Below are positions 29,829 to 40,383 of a stretch of DNA of 64,000 bases, one piece after another. The DNA lies in contig JASWHV010000004.1 in the NCBI GenBank assembly GCA_030760725.1, positions 56,511,136 to 56,575,135 on the forward strand, read 5' to 3'. Each line of letters starts with the position of its first letter. The first letter of the stretch is position 1. Under the pieces are notes generated by a model. It did no database searches, was not told where the DNA came from, and saw nothing but the letters and a program-made list of their open reading frames with translations. The DNA is from Neostapfia colusana. Its lineage: Eukaryota > Streptophyta > Magnoliopsida > Poales > Poaceae. A program made the position numbers and the translations under genes.

Positions 29829-29996
29829 TGTTAGACACTGTAATTAGGGGTGTGACACAGGGGTATATTAGTCATTAGAGAGGGATTAGGGTTAGGGGTA
29901 GTTTAGTCTTTTCTCCCCTCCTAATCCCTCTATATAATCACACCTGTACTCCAGCTTTTCCATCATCTCAATACAATTATCATTAGCCCTCTTTCA
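29829..29996 (+). repeat. Copia-A 5' LTR (168 bp)
   Basis: Begins TGTTAGACACTGTAATTAGG, ends CCCTCTTTCA. TATATAA at 29931-29937 is the likely TATA box, leaving about 60 bp of transcribed LTR. It includes GGGATTAGGGTTAGGGG, which looks telomere-like by chance. Confidence 0.95.
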
Positions 29997-30008
29997 TGGT
30001 ATCATTAG
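29997..30008 (+). other. Copia-A primer-binding site
   Basis: TGGTATCATTAG directly follows the LTR. The first eight bases fit initiator Met-tRNA, as in related copies (GGTATCAGA at the 3.7-kb copy). Confidence 0.8.
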
Positions 30009-30750
30009 CTAGGAATAATCAGGATTAGGGCTAACCCTAATCCTAATGAACCAGCCACCGCCGCAGCCCTGGGCGCACGCCGCCGCCACCCCACCTGGGC
30101 CACCATCGCCAGAACCACCGCCGCCCCAGAGCAGCTGCCCGCCGCCGCCCCTGGTGCGCCACCCGCCGCCGCCAGGGCGCTGCCGGCCGCCGGATCTGGG
30201 CTGCGCATGCGGGGGGGGGGGGGGGGGCGTATCCTCTGGAGGACAGCGCGCGGAGGCAGGAGCCACCGCCACCCCACCCTGGGCGCGGTGAGGGGCCGCC
30301 ACCGCCGCCACCTCCGGATCCGGGGCCGCCGCGCCCTGGATCGGGGCGGTTCCGCCCGGATTCGGACCGCCCCCACCCGGATGGGGGCCGTGTGCGCACG
30401 GGGGGTGGGGGGGGCGTCACCTCCCCTGTCTGGGCCACCGCCGCCCCTGGGTGCTCCGCCCCTGGGGGGTCCGCCGCCCCTGGCCTGCCTAGGCCGCCGC
30501 CCCCCCTGGGGGCTCCGCATCCGCCCCTGGGGGGTCCGCCAGCCCCACTGGAGGGGGCGCCACCCTCTGGACTGCTGAAACTGGAGGAACAGCAGCCTCT
30601 GGAGGGGGCGCCGCCTTCTTAGGAGGAGCCACAGCCCCCAGGCCCCTCGCTGCTGGTTCTGCAGCCGCCCCCTCCTTCTCGAGAACCGGTCCAGCCGCCG
30701 GTGAACCCCTCGTCGGTACCTCCAGCAACCCCGCCACTGCTGTTACCTTC
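30009..30750 (+). other. Copia-A GC-rich leader
   Basis: About 740 bp, strongly C/G-rich, with a run of 17 G at 30211-30227 and short imperfect repeats with CCCCTGGGGGGTCCGC. A frame in phase with gag is open from 30493 (just after a TAG) but has no ATG before 30751. The fragment at 3087-3705 keeps the same frame around VVFMAGTS, so translation might start upstream in some copies. Confidence 0.6.
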
Positions 30751-31923
30751 ATGGCAGGTACCTCCGCGCTACGGGACGCCACCGGCCTCGACATCGACAG
30801 GAGCACCGCGGCGATCCCGCCGATTCCGTTCCCAGCCGCCGGTACTACTGTGGAGAACACAGCTTCTTCCTACGGCACCGACACTGCAGAGACATCTAAC
30901 ATCGCCGCAGCACTGGCCGCCTCTCGCGAGCGCGAGCGGGCACTCGCCCTTGCCCTAGAGCAGGAGCGTGCCTCCGTGGTATCACTATCCCACCAACTTG
31001 AGGAGAGTGCTCGCCGATCAACGAGTGCTGTCCATGAGCCTCCCTCGGACGCTGGTACGTACTCGACTTCGCTTGTGGCCGCTCTTCATGCACAGGCTGC
31101 AGGGATTCAGAACATCCAGACGCTCATGCCGGTTATTCTCGGTTCCGAGTCCACCTCATATGCCCGGTGGCGTGATATGGTGCTCCTCACGCTGAGGCGC
31201 TACTGCCTCGATGACCACGTCCTCCAGGAAGAGTCATCAGTACAGGTGTCCTGGATCAGCATGGACAGCCTGGTACTGTCCTGGATCCTTGGCTCCCTGA
31301 CAGAGGAGCTACAGGACATCGTCAGGCAGCGCGGTGGCGGTACTGCTCGACAGGCCTGGCTAGTACTCGAGCAATGGTTTCTAGGGAACCGTGCAACTCG
31401 ATCCCTCCACATCAGCACTCGGTTCCAGAACACCGTCCAGGGTGATCGTTCCATCTCCACCTATTGTCGGGAGATGAAGGGCATGGCGGATGCCCTACGT
31501 GACCTTGGTGAGCCGGTCACCGACAGCGCTCTTGTCCTTCGGGTCCTTCAGGGCCTGAACGAGCGCTATTGTCACCTACGGACATGGCTACTTCAACTGG
31601 AGCCACTACCTACCTTCAAGAAGGTATGGTCTGATCTTGAACTTGAAGAGATCAAGGCAGGAGGCTCTACTGGCTCTGGATCTGCCACAGCTTTCTATGG
31701 CTCCGGGCAGTCCCCTCGTCCACCCTTACCAGCGGCTGGTGGACCGCCGTCACGTCCACCTTCTACTCCTACCAGTACAGGAGGTGGAAACCATCATTGC
31801 CGAGGAAAGAACGGCGGCCGTGGTGGCAGCAGTGCAGGCAGCACCCCCACGGCTTCGACTACTGGAAGTAGTGGTGGTACCGGCCAGGGAGGTGCACCCT
31901 GGCCCACACCCTACAACCCGTGA
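30751..31923 (+). CDS. Copia-A gag
   Basis: Open frame of 390 codons from ATG 30751 (MAGTSALRDATGLDIDRSTA). A coiled-coil-like Ala/Arg/Glu segment (RERERALALALEQERASVVS) is followed by a UBN2-type gag domain (YARWRDMVLLTLRRYCLDDH, ILGSLTEELQDIVRQRGGGT, ISTRFQNTVQGDRSISTYCR, YCHLRTWLLQLEPLPTFKKV) and a Gly/Ser/Pro-rich tail with a single HHCRGKNGG patch and no complete CCHC knuckle. It ends at TGA 31921-31923, and the same frame continues into pol. The neighbouring family style (NPWTG) suggests this TGA was TGG. Confidence 0.85.
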   Translation: MAGTSALRDATGLDIDRSTAAIPPIPFPAAGTTVENTASSYGTDTAETSNIAAALAASRERERALALALEQERASVVSLSHQLEESARRSTSAVHEPPSDAGTYSTSLVAALHAQAAGIQNIQTLMPVILGSESTSYARWRDMVLLTLRRYCLDDHVLQEESSVQVSWISMDSLVLSWILGSLTEELQDIVRQRGGGTARQAWLVLEQWFLGNRATRSLHISTRFQNTVQGDRSISTYCREMKGMADALRDLGEPVTDSALVLRVLQGLNERYCHLRTWLLQLEPLPTFKKVWSDLELEEIKAGGSTGSGSATAFYGSGQSPRPPLPAAGGPPSRPPSTPTSTGGGNHHCRGKNGGRGGSSAGSTPTASTTGSSGGTGQGGAPWPTPYNP

Positions 31924-34900
31924 ACTGGCCAGATCTACATGTGGACTGGACCGTCCCCAGGTTCTCAGCCTCCACGACCACCACGTCCTCAGCCGGCGTT
32001 CACGGCTACCCCCGGCTACAGTGGACCAGCCCACAGTGCTGGTAGGCCGACAGCTCAGGCCTATAGTGGGCCTGGATACTCTTCAGGCGGGCAGTCAGCC
32101 CCGACCTACGGAGGCACTGACTACCCTGTTGGGAACTCGGAGCCATCGGCACCCCTTCAGGAGCCACCGTCGACGTGGGATCGACAGTCGCTTGCTTCCT
32201 CCTTCAGCACCATGCACCTTACACCACCTGGTGCCGACTGGGTAGTTGATTCCGGAGCCTCATACCATACCACTCCTAATTCCGGTATACTCTCTTCCAC
32301 CCATCCTCCCAATCCCTCTTTTCCTTCATCTATCGTTGTTGGAAATGGGTCCGTTCTTCCGGTCACCTCAGTAGGTGATTCCGGTCTTCCGGGTACTTTC
32401 CAGCTTAAAAACATTCTTGTTGCTCCGGATATCATTCAGAACTTACTTTCTGTTCGCCGTTTTACCATTGACAAAATTGTTTCCATTGAATTTGATCCTT
32501 TTGGTTTGTCTGTGAAGGATCTTTCCACCCGGCGACCTCTTTTCCGATGTGATAGCTCGGGGCCCCTATACACACTTCGGCTTCCTACTTCCGCTGCATC
32601 ACCGCCATTTGCTTTGACTACGACAGCTTCATCTACCATCTGGCATCGCCGGCTTGGCCACCCTGGTGCAGATGCTATGTCGAAGCTGTCCAGTAGCTCA
32701 GTTATCTCGTGTTCTAGGGGTACACATGACTCCCTATGTCATGCCTGTCAACTTGGTCGCCATATTCGCCTCCCTTTTCCCACATCTGTGACTCATGTTG
32801 AGCACTCATTCGATCTTATACATTGTGATTTGTGGACATCTCCCATTTCCAGTATATCGGGCTTTAATTACTATTTGGTGATAATTGATGATTTTTCTCA
32901 CTTCTCCTGGACTTTTCCATTATGATTGAAGTCTAAGACTTTCGTCACTCTTTCTCACTTCTTCGTTTGGATTTCTACTCAATTCGTGCGTACCATTCAA
33001 GCTGTCTAGTGCGATAACAGATGTGAGTTTGATAACTCTGCATTTCGTAATTTTCTCTCCACACATGGGGTACAGCTACGCATGTCTTGTCCGTATATCT
33101 GTCCTCAAAACGGCAAGGCAGAGCGCATGATTCGCACCATTAATGATGTCATACGCTCCCTGATGTTCCAGGCATCTATTCCAGCCCGACACAGGGTGGA
33201 GGCTCTTCATACCGCCACACTTCTGATCAATCGTCTTCCCACCAAAGCGATTCGTGCCTCCACCCCCTACTTTGCTCTATATGGCACTAATCCTCTTTAT
33301 GATCACCTTCGAGTTTTCGGATGCGCTTGCTACCCTAATCTTTCCGCCATCGCCCCACATAAGCTTGCGCCCCGCTCAACACGGTGTGTTTTTCTCGGGT
33401 ATTCCCTTGATCATAAGGGTTACCGATGCTTAGATCTCACTACCCACCGTCTTTTGATCTCTCGGCACGTCGTCTTCGACGAGTCATCTTTTCCTATTTC
33501 TACCACCTCTTCTGATTCCACCACAGAGCTGGACTCCCTTTTTCCTACTGACCCCGAGGCTGCCTCCCAGTTGCCTTGGCCTATTTCTTCTGCAGGATCG
33601 ACACGAGCTACGTCCCAGATGCCCTCCACACCGATTGCTGCACCTCTTGTGGCATCGATGTCTCAGGCGTCACCCGCTGCACCCCGTGTGGCATCGACGC
33701 CTCCGACGTCACCTGCTACGCCACGCGTGGCCTCGGCTTCCCCGACACCATCTACTGTACCCCAGGTGCCCTCGGCGTCTCCAGCTGTACCACGTACGGC
33801 ACCAGCGGCATCACCAGCTATCTCCCCGACGTCACCTGCAGCGAGCACGACGCCACCAGCCGCGCCACGCGCGGCACCGACAACGTCTTCTCATTTTGCT
33901 GACCCCGCACTTGTCTACCAGAGACGAGCGCGGGGAGAGGCTCCTGCTCCGACGATGCCACGCGCGGCATCGAGACCCACTCTCGTCTATCCACGACGAG
34001 AGAAGATGGTTGTACCCGATCGGCCGGTGTACAGCCCCCCTCTACTTCACAGGGATCCTGGTCACGTCCACCCGATGGTGACTCGACGTGCGTCCGGGAG
34101 TCTTCGACCAGTGGAGCGGTTTGATAGTGCCGCTTTCTCGTCGACGACAACTCTACCGACCGAGCCTTCTTCGATCTCGCCCATACCTACTTCCGTGCGT
34201 AGCGCCCTCGCCGACCTTAACTGGCGCCGCGCTATGTTTGAAGAGTATGAGGCCTTGCTTGCCAACCGGACCTGGGACCTGGTTCCCGTCCTGATCGTGG
34301 CAATGTTGTCACAGGCAAGTGGATATTCATGCATAAGAAGAAGGCGGATGGCACCTTGGAGAGATACAAGGCTCGTTGGGTACTCAAGGGCTTCACTCAG
34401 CGCCCTGGAGTTGACTACGACGAGACTTTCAGCCCGGTGGTGAAGCCGGCGACAGTTCGTACCGTACTGTCGCTAGCTCTCTCACGTTCTTGGCCTGTCC
34501 ACCAGTTGGACGTCAAGAACGCCTTCCTCCACCGTACACTGACCGAGACGGTGTACTGCAGTCAACCGGCAGGATTTGTAGATTCAGCTCACCCAGACAT
34601 GGTCTGTAAGCTGAACAAATCCCTGTACGGACTGAAGCAGGCACCGCGAGCCCGGTACAGCCGGTTCACCTCTTTCTTGGTCTCACAGGGGTTTGTTGAA
34701 GCTAAGTCGGACACTTCGCTGTTTGTCTATCGACGGGGCAGTGACACAGCTTACCTCTTACTGTACGTCGATGACATTGTACTAACATCATCTAGTCCGA
34801 CTCTGCTTCAGCGAACCATTTCTGCCTTACAGCAGGAGTTCGCTATGAAGGACCTGGGCCGTCTCCACCACTTCCTGGGTATTACGGTCGAGGACCGACC

Positions 34901-35708
34901 AGGCGGCCTATTCCTTCACCAGCGACAGTACTGTCTGGATATCCTCCAGCAGGCGAGCATGGCTGATTGCAAGCTGTGCTCCACTCCAGTGGATACTCAG
35001 GCGAAGCTCTCCGCCACCGACGGGACACCCGTCTATGACCCCACTTCTTACAGGAGTCTTGCAGGTGCTCTCCAGTACCTAACCTTCACCAGGCTGGATA
35101 TCTCATATGCGGTCCAGCAGGTATGTCTCCACATGCATGACCCGAGGGAACCGCATCTCACCGCTGTCAAGCGGATTCTTCGGTACCTACGAGGCACCCT
35201 CGACTACGGCCTCCTTCTTCGGTGTGACACGGCCTCCGAGCTGGTTGTGTACACAGACCCTGACTGGGCAGGCTTCCCGGACACATGACGCTCTACTTCT
35301 GGGTACGCCGTCTTCCTGGGCGGCAACCTTGTCTCCTGGTCCTCGAAGCGACAACCCGTAGTGTCACGGTCGAGTGCAGAGGCGAAGTATCGCGCCGTGG
35401 CTAACGGCGTAGCTAAGGCCTCCTAGCTTCAGCAGCTACTTCAGGAGCTCCACACTCCCGTCATCAAAAGCACCCTCATCTACTGCGACAACGTCAGCGC
35501 CATGTACCTCTCCACCAACCCGGTCCAGCATCAGCGCACGAAGCATGTGGAGATTGACCTTCATTTTGTTCGTGAGCGGGTTGCACGGGGCGAGGTTCGG
35601 GTACACCATGTCCCGACGACGACGCAGTTCGCCGACATCTTCACGAAGGGCCTCCCGTCGTCGCTGTTCTCCGAGTTTCGGTCCAGTCTCAACATCTGCA
35701 GCGGCTAG
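31924..35708 (+). pseudogene. Copia-A pol (protease, integrase, RT, RNase H), interrupted
   Basis: Domains in order: protease ADWVVDSGASYHTTP (near 32230); GAG-pre-integrase TIWHRRLGHPGADAMSKL and CHACQLGRH (32635-32760); integrase core with HCDLWTSPIS, CDNRCEFDNSAF and NGKAERMIRTINDV (32820-33250); Ser/Pro/Ala spacer; RT with LDVKNAFLHRTL, YGLKQAPRA and catalytic YVDDIVLTS (near 34765); RNase H with LVVYTDPDWAG and YCDNVSAMYL to KGLPSSLFSE. Breaks: TGA 32923, TAG 33007, a 1-bp loss near 34285, TGA 35286, TAG 35424. All domains are otherwise full length. Confidence 0.88.
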
Positions 35709-35728
35709 ATGTTGTGACTGCTGGGTGG

Positions 35729-35896
35729 TGTTAGACACTGTAATTAGGGGTGTGACACAGGGGTATATTAGTCATTAGAGAGGGATTAGGGTTAGGGGTA
35801 GTTTAGTCTTTTCTCCCCTCCTAATCCCTCTATATAATCACACCTGTACTCCAGTTTTTCCATCATCTCAATACAATTATCATTAGCCCTCTTTCA
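35729..35896 (+). repeat. Copia-A 3' LTR (168 bp)
   Basis: Differs from the 5' LTR at one base. Preceded by GCTGGGTGG, a weak purine tract in the usual polypurine position, and followed by the target repeat CCCAC. Confidence 0.95.
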
Positions 35897-35901
35897 CCCA
35901 C

Positions 35902-37092
35902 TATATATCTGGTACAGCTCAATCTTGTCCAGCAGGGACGCATACATGCGGTCCTTAACCGACACGGACGGGGCTACAACCAACCTCCACATTTGCCTTA
36001 CCATCCCGGTCCAGGCCAAATGTGATCTCAAGCATTGTCACACCCATCGCAGGTCGAGACCAATCTTGAGCGCTCCATTCTATAGAAACATCCCCATCCC
36101 CATCTCATATTCATGAGGGTGCTCTTATCATTTATCTCTCGCGAGTAACTCCATTACTTGAACTTTCTTGCGAGTAGCTTTTTACTACTCGACTTCTACC
36201 GAGCTAGCTACAACATTAGCCTAGCATCTACAACGAGTCAAAGCCTACACTAAACCTTCTACTCAGGGGTGTAATAGCCATGCAAGTGAGTTTCAAACAT
36301 CCTAGACATAATGCACAATATCAAGTCTAATACACATGAGGTGAAGTAAAGCAAAATTTAAAATGGTAACGATATGCAAATCGGGGCTTGCCTTGCTCAA
36401 CGGTTTTGTTAGAAGCTAGGAGTTAGTCTTCCTCCAGAGAATCCGCCAAGCTCGTCACGAGATGGAGATCCTCGCTGCAGAGTCGAGTCCTCGTCGAACA
36501 TCGACGTCACGTGCTATTAAGATGATTTATGCACATGTATTCAAAAGCAATTTAGAAAATGATTCAAAAATGTTGCACCAGTTAACTCACACATAAAATA
36601 GACAAACAACAGCAAGGTTTCTGTTGTTGGATCTAAACCTTATAGATGATGAAAGCTAGGTGAAAAGAAAAACTAGTAATCAGCAAGGTAATCTGGAAAA
36701 TGTTTAAATGCCGACAGTGTGTCCCACTAGTCATCCCTAACCTCCAGCCTCGTGCCAAACAGGGCAGTGGCGGCCCCCTCCAGCGAGGTCGCCGGAAAAG
36801 CACTTCCCAGCCACTTCCGGACCCCCTGCTGGCCGCCCCCCCATATTTCCCCACGCTGAACACGTTGGTGAGGTCGCCGGCAGCTGAAACTCGCCGGAAA
36901 ACAGGGCGCACCGGCCACAACATACCCTAGGGCTCCGACGAGGTCGTGCATGGTGAATTCTCCACCAAATGGTCGGTTCTTGGGCTCTACAGCACCAGGG
37001 GATCATGTAGAAGACCGACATAAGGTCTAAACATGCCGGGGAGAGCTTCAAACCTATCGGCACCGTGTGCCCTATATGGTCCAGTGGTATAC
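35902..37092 (-). repeat. A2 5' LTR, outer part, cut by the Sirevirus-type element
   Basis: Continues the A2 LTR after the copia-A insertion. Blocks match the A LTR in reverse, for example CTCGCGAGTA near 36140 and the TCCAGCGAGGTCGCCGG region near 36780 against 50860-50900. At 37093 the Sirevirus-type LTR terminus begins. The outer 1.2 kb or so of the LTR is absent. Confidence 0.78.
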
Positions 37093-38439
37093 TGAATGTG
37101 GCCTAGAGGCGGGGGTGAATAGGCCTTTAAAAGATTCCTGCACACTTAATAAAGTTATCAGAAACTTGACTGACCGGACTAGTCCGGTTGTGTGGGCGGA
37201 CTAGTTCGGTGTGCTGAATTATTTGAGTTAATTAAGTGTGTCTCACAAATTTAATCTTTCAGCAGCGGAATGAGAACAACAGTATTTATAAATTAAATTT
37301 ATTGTATGGATGCACGTGCAAACTTATAAGGAACTCAAACGATGACTAGCAAACTAGTGATCTAATGTATCAAAATGTAAAACAAATGAGAGACAAGAGA
37401 CACGAATTTTTACCGAGGTTCGATCTCACCAAGAGATCTACGTCCTCGTTGAGGAAGCTCACACAGAGCCGGGTTCCCAACCCTTTCCCTCTTCAAGTCA
37501 CCACAAAGGCCGACTTGACTACACTATCACGGGTAATCACCGAGTTTGTGGGGCAACCTCACACGTTGAGGGCTCCCACAAGAATTACAGTGAGAAGGTG
37601 ATCAAATACACTCAAAAAGATTACAATGCAGAATATGAGTGTAGAGAAATCAAACCCCAAGAGCTCACAACGAAGGAACGACGATCTCCCAATCCCAAAT
37701 CCAAGTATTTGTTTGATCTTCACCTTTTCGCACCTTAGATGTATGGGGAGACGTGTTTTTGGGCTCTTGGGACAGGTGGTGGCACTAGGGTTTGAATTTT
37801 TGACAGTATGAGTCGTGTCATTTCTGGGAAAAGACGAAGGACTTCTTTTTATAGGGTTTCCCAAAAAGTTACCGTTGTTAAACCTACTACCGGACTAGTC
37901 CGTTATATGATCGGACTTGTCCGGTCTACTTCCAGTGGGTTAACCGGACTAGTCCGGTCCACAAACCTGACTTGTCCGGTGCTATGTGAAATGTGGTTCC
38001 AGAAACTTCAGCGAACTAGTCCTGTCGCTTGAATGGACTAGTCTGCAGTCCTCTAAAGAGGACAACAGAGACATGACCGGACTAGTCCGGTCCAAAACCG
38101 GACTTGTCCAGTTGAGTTCCAGTAAGCTGACCGGACTAGTCCGATACGTGGACAGACTAGTCCGGTGTTTAGTGGATTTTAGTAGATTATTAGCCCTTAC
38201 CCTTACGCAAAGTCATGAGCTCTTGGGATGTGTCTCTCACACACACCCTATACATTTATATCTACTTTGCTCTTCTAAATTCCACTAAAGTCTTCCTTTT
38301 CGGGCACCACTCTATTTTTCATCTTTTTGTGCGCACCTAGCTAGTTCACTTAGTTTGTCCTGCAATCATTTTGTTAGGATCTCATATGCTTGTCATCAAT
38401 TAGCCAAAACCCACAAGGGATTTCCTAGATGCACTTTCA
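37093..38439 (-). repeat. Sirevirus-type 3' LTR (about 1347 bp)
   Basis: On the minus strand it begins TGAAAGTGCATCTAGGAAAT at 38439 and ends CTCTAGGCCACATTCA at 37093. Near the element-5' side it carries a cluster of ACCGGACTAGTCCGGT-type palindromes (37895-38165) and another at 37173-37210. The polypurine tract AAAAAGGGGGAGA lies just outside the start. Confidence 0.87.
37173..38165. repeat. Palindrome cluster in the Sirevirus-type LTR
   Basis: The 16-bp perfect palindrome ACCGGACTAGTCCGGT is exact at 37173-37188, 37943-37958 and 38076-38091. Near copies lie at about 37196, 37889, 37911, 37966, 38014, 38032, 38096, 38130 and 38154, some with TTG for TAG (GGACTTGTCCGG). Each exact copy has two CG dinucleotides. 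Confidence 0.87.
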
Positions 38440-38455
38440 ATCTCCCCCTTTTTGG
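38440..38455 (-). other. Sirevirus-type polypurine tract
   Basis: The minus strand reads CCAAAAAGGGGGAGAT immediately before the 3' LTR. It is the expected plus-strand primer. A second tract, CCAAAGGGGGAGAG, lies at about 38827-38840. Confidence 0.8.
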
Positions 38456-38730
38456 TGATTGATGACAACCATTTGAGATATCAGAATTGAGAATAAAAGG
38501 TTGATTTTCATAAGGTGTGCACATATGAGAATAATAAAGAATTCACAAAAAGATTCTCACATATGCACACACCTTATGGTGGGGTGCCTAACAGGTGTGT
38601 GATAAACAAAATGTGATAGATTAAAGACAAACAATAGTGAACATATAAGTAGGCATTAGAGCATAGTGCATCACACATAAGAAAAGAAATAGTGCATTAC
38701 AAGATTTTAAAATAGGTACATGTCCTTAAC

Positions 38731-38810
38731 CACAAAAGAGCTTAATAACTAATACTAGATAGAAATAGTCCACAAAAGAGCTTAATAACTAATACTAGAT
38801 AGAAATAGTC
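38731..38810. repeat. Perfect 40-bp tandem duplication
   Basis: 38731-38770 and 38771-38810 are identical 40-bp units starting CACAAAAGAGCTTAATAACT. They lie between the env-like ORF and the 3' LTR. Confidence 0.95.
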
Positions 38811-38921
38811 CAAATCTAATCTCAATCTCTCCCCCTTTGGCATCAAGGCACCAAAAAGGGAAAAATTGAGGGGAATCACTCATCGCTGCCTCCTCCGTCA
38901 GTCTCAGTCTGATTTTCATCT

Positions 38922-40382
38922 TCACTGACTTCGGCATCCACGGGAGCAGGATCTTCCTGAGTCCTCGGAGATGGGCGGTGATCCAACGGGCTCAATCTCA
39001 AGCTTTGCACAGATAGATTTGATATTTGCATTGACGTATTGTTGATGTTTCTTCCTTGCAAGCTTTTCCTTGCGCTGCCTGTCTTCGATCTTGCGGCAGC
39101 AGGCAAAGATGGAGGAGAGCATCTTGAGGATGCCGCTGAATGATTCTTGGGCAGGTGGAGATCCAGGAGGAGCAGCTGCAGATCTAGTGTCATCATGAGC
39201 TTGCTTTGATCTCCTCTCCACTGGTGGAGAGGACGGGGCAGTTGGAGCCGGAGGGAGAGTGTACTCGGTGGGTTTTTGCGACTTGAACCCCGTATGCTTG
39301 ACATCCTTGACAAACTCGAGTCCCGTCACTTTCTCAATCATGTACATGATATACGGTGCGTATCCACAGGACCTATTGGGGGTAATTGAGATGTTCACAA
39401 TGTCGTTGTAGATATACTCAAAGACATTGAATGGTCTCCTCCCACTAATGACCTTCATGAGAGTCCTCAAGGTCCCTCGTATAGTTCCTGCATCTCCATC
39501 CTTCGGAGCTATAGTCTTTCTCAAGACTCTATTTAGGACCACAAAGAAGGGCTTTAGATATTTGATGGTGGTAGGAACATATGGCATCCTTGTGTCATAG
39601 AGAAATTCAAGTTGCTCCTTCTCCAGGAGTTTTAGATTATGAATGACCAGTTCATGATCCAAAGTGTGTTGGAGGTGAAGAATCCTAGCAAATTCATCAT
39701 ACGTGACACTATACCTTGAACCATGAGTCATCCAAGTAAGACTGTCTCCATCATCACGAGCAAAGTAGAGAGTGGAGTAAAACTGGGTAATTACTTCATT
39801 GTTCCAGTCATACTCAAAGGATAGCAGGTCCGTCAGACTGTGCCTCTCTAAGGCCTCCACCATCTCACGAAAGGCAGGATACCTCTTCGACTTCAGATAT
39901 TCAACATTTAGCCATTGACTCTCTACTACAGGGTTCTTCATCTTCATGTACACATGCTCGTAGTAGTTTGCATGGAGGTTGCTCCAGAACCTTGGATCAG
40001 AGCATTGCTTAGGTCGGTCATACACTTGAATCTTCCTGAAATTATCAGCTAGCTCACTCCCTTTTCCAGTGAAATCCTCACTTGAAGGCTGCCTGTTGTG
40101 GTGAATAGGGTTTTTCATCTTCAAGGGCCCAAGGGGACCACTAGCAAGTCCCTTCCCTTTATTGAGAATTCTTTTTGGCCCTGACGAGCCCTCAGCAGCA
40201 TCTTTCCTTAGAGGCCTTTTGCCAATGACTTTCCTCTTCTTAGGTAGATTGTCGTCGAAGGGTGGAGAGTGGACATTGACATCTTGTCTCTTCTTCATAA
40301 CTCTCTCCTTGGTCCTCCTCACTTTCTCGCGTTGAACGTCTTCATCAATGTGAAAGGAGCTGTCATCTGAGCCTGAAGACAT
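38922..40382 (-). CDS. Sirevirus env-like ORF (putative plant transposon protein)
   Basis: Open for 486 codons from ATG 40382 (MSSGSDDSSFHIDEDVQR). The N-terminus is basic (KERVMKKRQD, PKKRKVIGKRPLRKD) with a likely nuclear-localisation pattern. The middle is globular (YLKSKRYPAFREMVEALERH, LLSFEYDWNNEVITQFYSTL, VTYDEFARILHLQHTLDHEL, GRRPFNVFEYIYNDIVNISI) and resembles the region shared by many env-like ORFs of plant Sireviruses. The C-terminus is Pro/Ser-rich with a Lys-rich helix (EDRQRKEKLARKKHQQ). I see no signal peptide or membrane segment, so an envelope role is unsupported. An overlapping frame (38876-39313) carries an acidic tail (EVSEDENQTETDGGGSDE), which suggests a late frameshift changed the C-terminus. 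Confidence 0.8.
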   Translation of the reverse strand: MSSGSDDSSFHIDEDVQREKVRRTKERVMKKRQDVNVHSPPFDDNLPKKRKVIGKRPLRKDAAEGSSGPKRILNKGKGLASGPLGPLKMKNPIHHNRQPSSEDFTGKGSELADNFRKIQVYDRPKQCSDPRFWSNLHANYYEHVYMKMKNPVVESQWLNVEYLKSKRYPAFREMVEALERHSLTDLLSFEYDWNNEVITQFYSTLYFARDDGDSLTWMTHGSRYSVTYDEFARILHLQHTLDHELVIHNLKLLEKEQLEFLYDTRMPYVPTTIKYLKPFFVVLNRVLRKTIAPKDGDAGTIRGTLRTLMKVISGRRPFNVFEYIYNDIVNISITPNRSCGYAPYIMYMIEKVTGLEFVKDVKHTGFKSQKPTEYTLPPAPTAPSSPPVERRSKQAHDDTRSAAAPPGSPPAQESFSGILKMLSSIFACCRKIEDRQRKEKLARKKHQQYVNANIKSICAKLEIEPVGSPPISEDSGRSCSRGCRSQ

Positions 40383-40383
40383 G

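Larger units (their letters stand above)
29829..35896 (+). mobile_element. Copia-A retrotransposon, nearly complete, inserted in the A2 LTR
   Basis: Both LTRs are 168 bp (29829-29996, 35729-35896) and differ at one base (C/T in the CCAG(C/T)TTTTC block). The target duplication CCCAC is exact at 29824-29828 and 35897-35901. The A2 LTR continues on the right, where the aligned A LTR would. The element carries a primer-binding site, GC-rich leader, gag and complete pol. The coding frame is spoiled by five stops and one frameshift. Insertion looks recent on LTR evidence. Confidence 0.95.
23586..37092 (-). mobile_element. Tekay-type chromovirus A2, split by a copia-A insertion, both ends cut
   Basis: Minus-strand Ty3/gypsy element related to the forward A copies at 46-64 kb, clearly diverged at protein level. 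Internal parts run from gag (27017) to the first third of integrase at 23586. A leader of about 1.8 kb, a primer-binding site and an LTR lie to the right. The LTR is interrupted at 29829-35896 by copia-A and resumes to 37092, where the Sirevirus-type element begins. Integrase end, chromodomain and 3' LTR are missing. Aligned with the A LTR, about 2.7 kb of LTR equivalent is represented. Confidence 0.87.

Noticed and set aside
29880..29900. Telomere-like GGGATTAGGGTTAGGGG in copia-A LTRs (also 3661-3690, 7915-7925, 8041-8055, 30020-30045, 35781-35800)
   Set aside because: It recurs at the same place in every LTR or leader of the family, and is short and impure. It is LTR sequence, not telomeric repeat.
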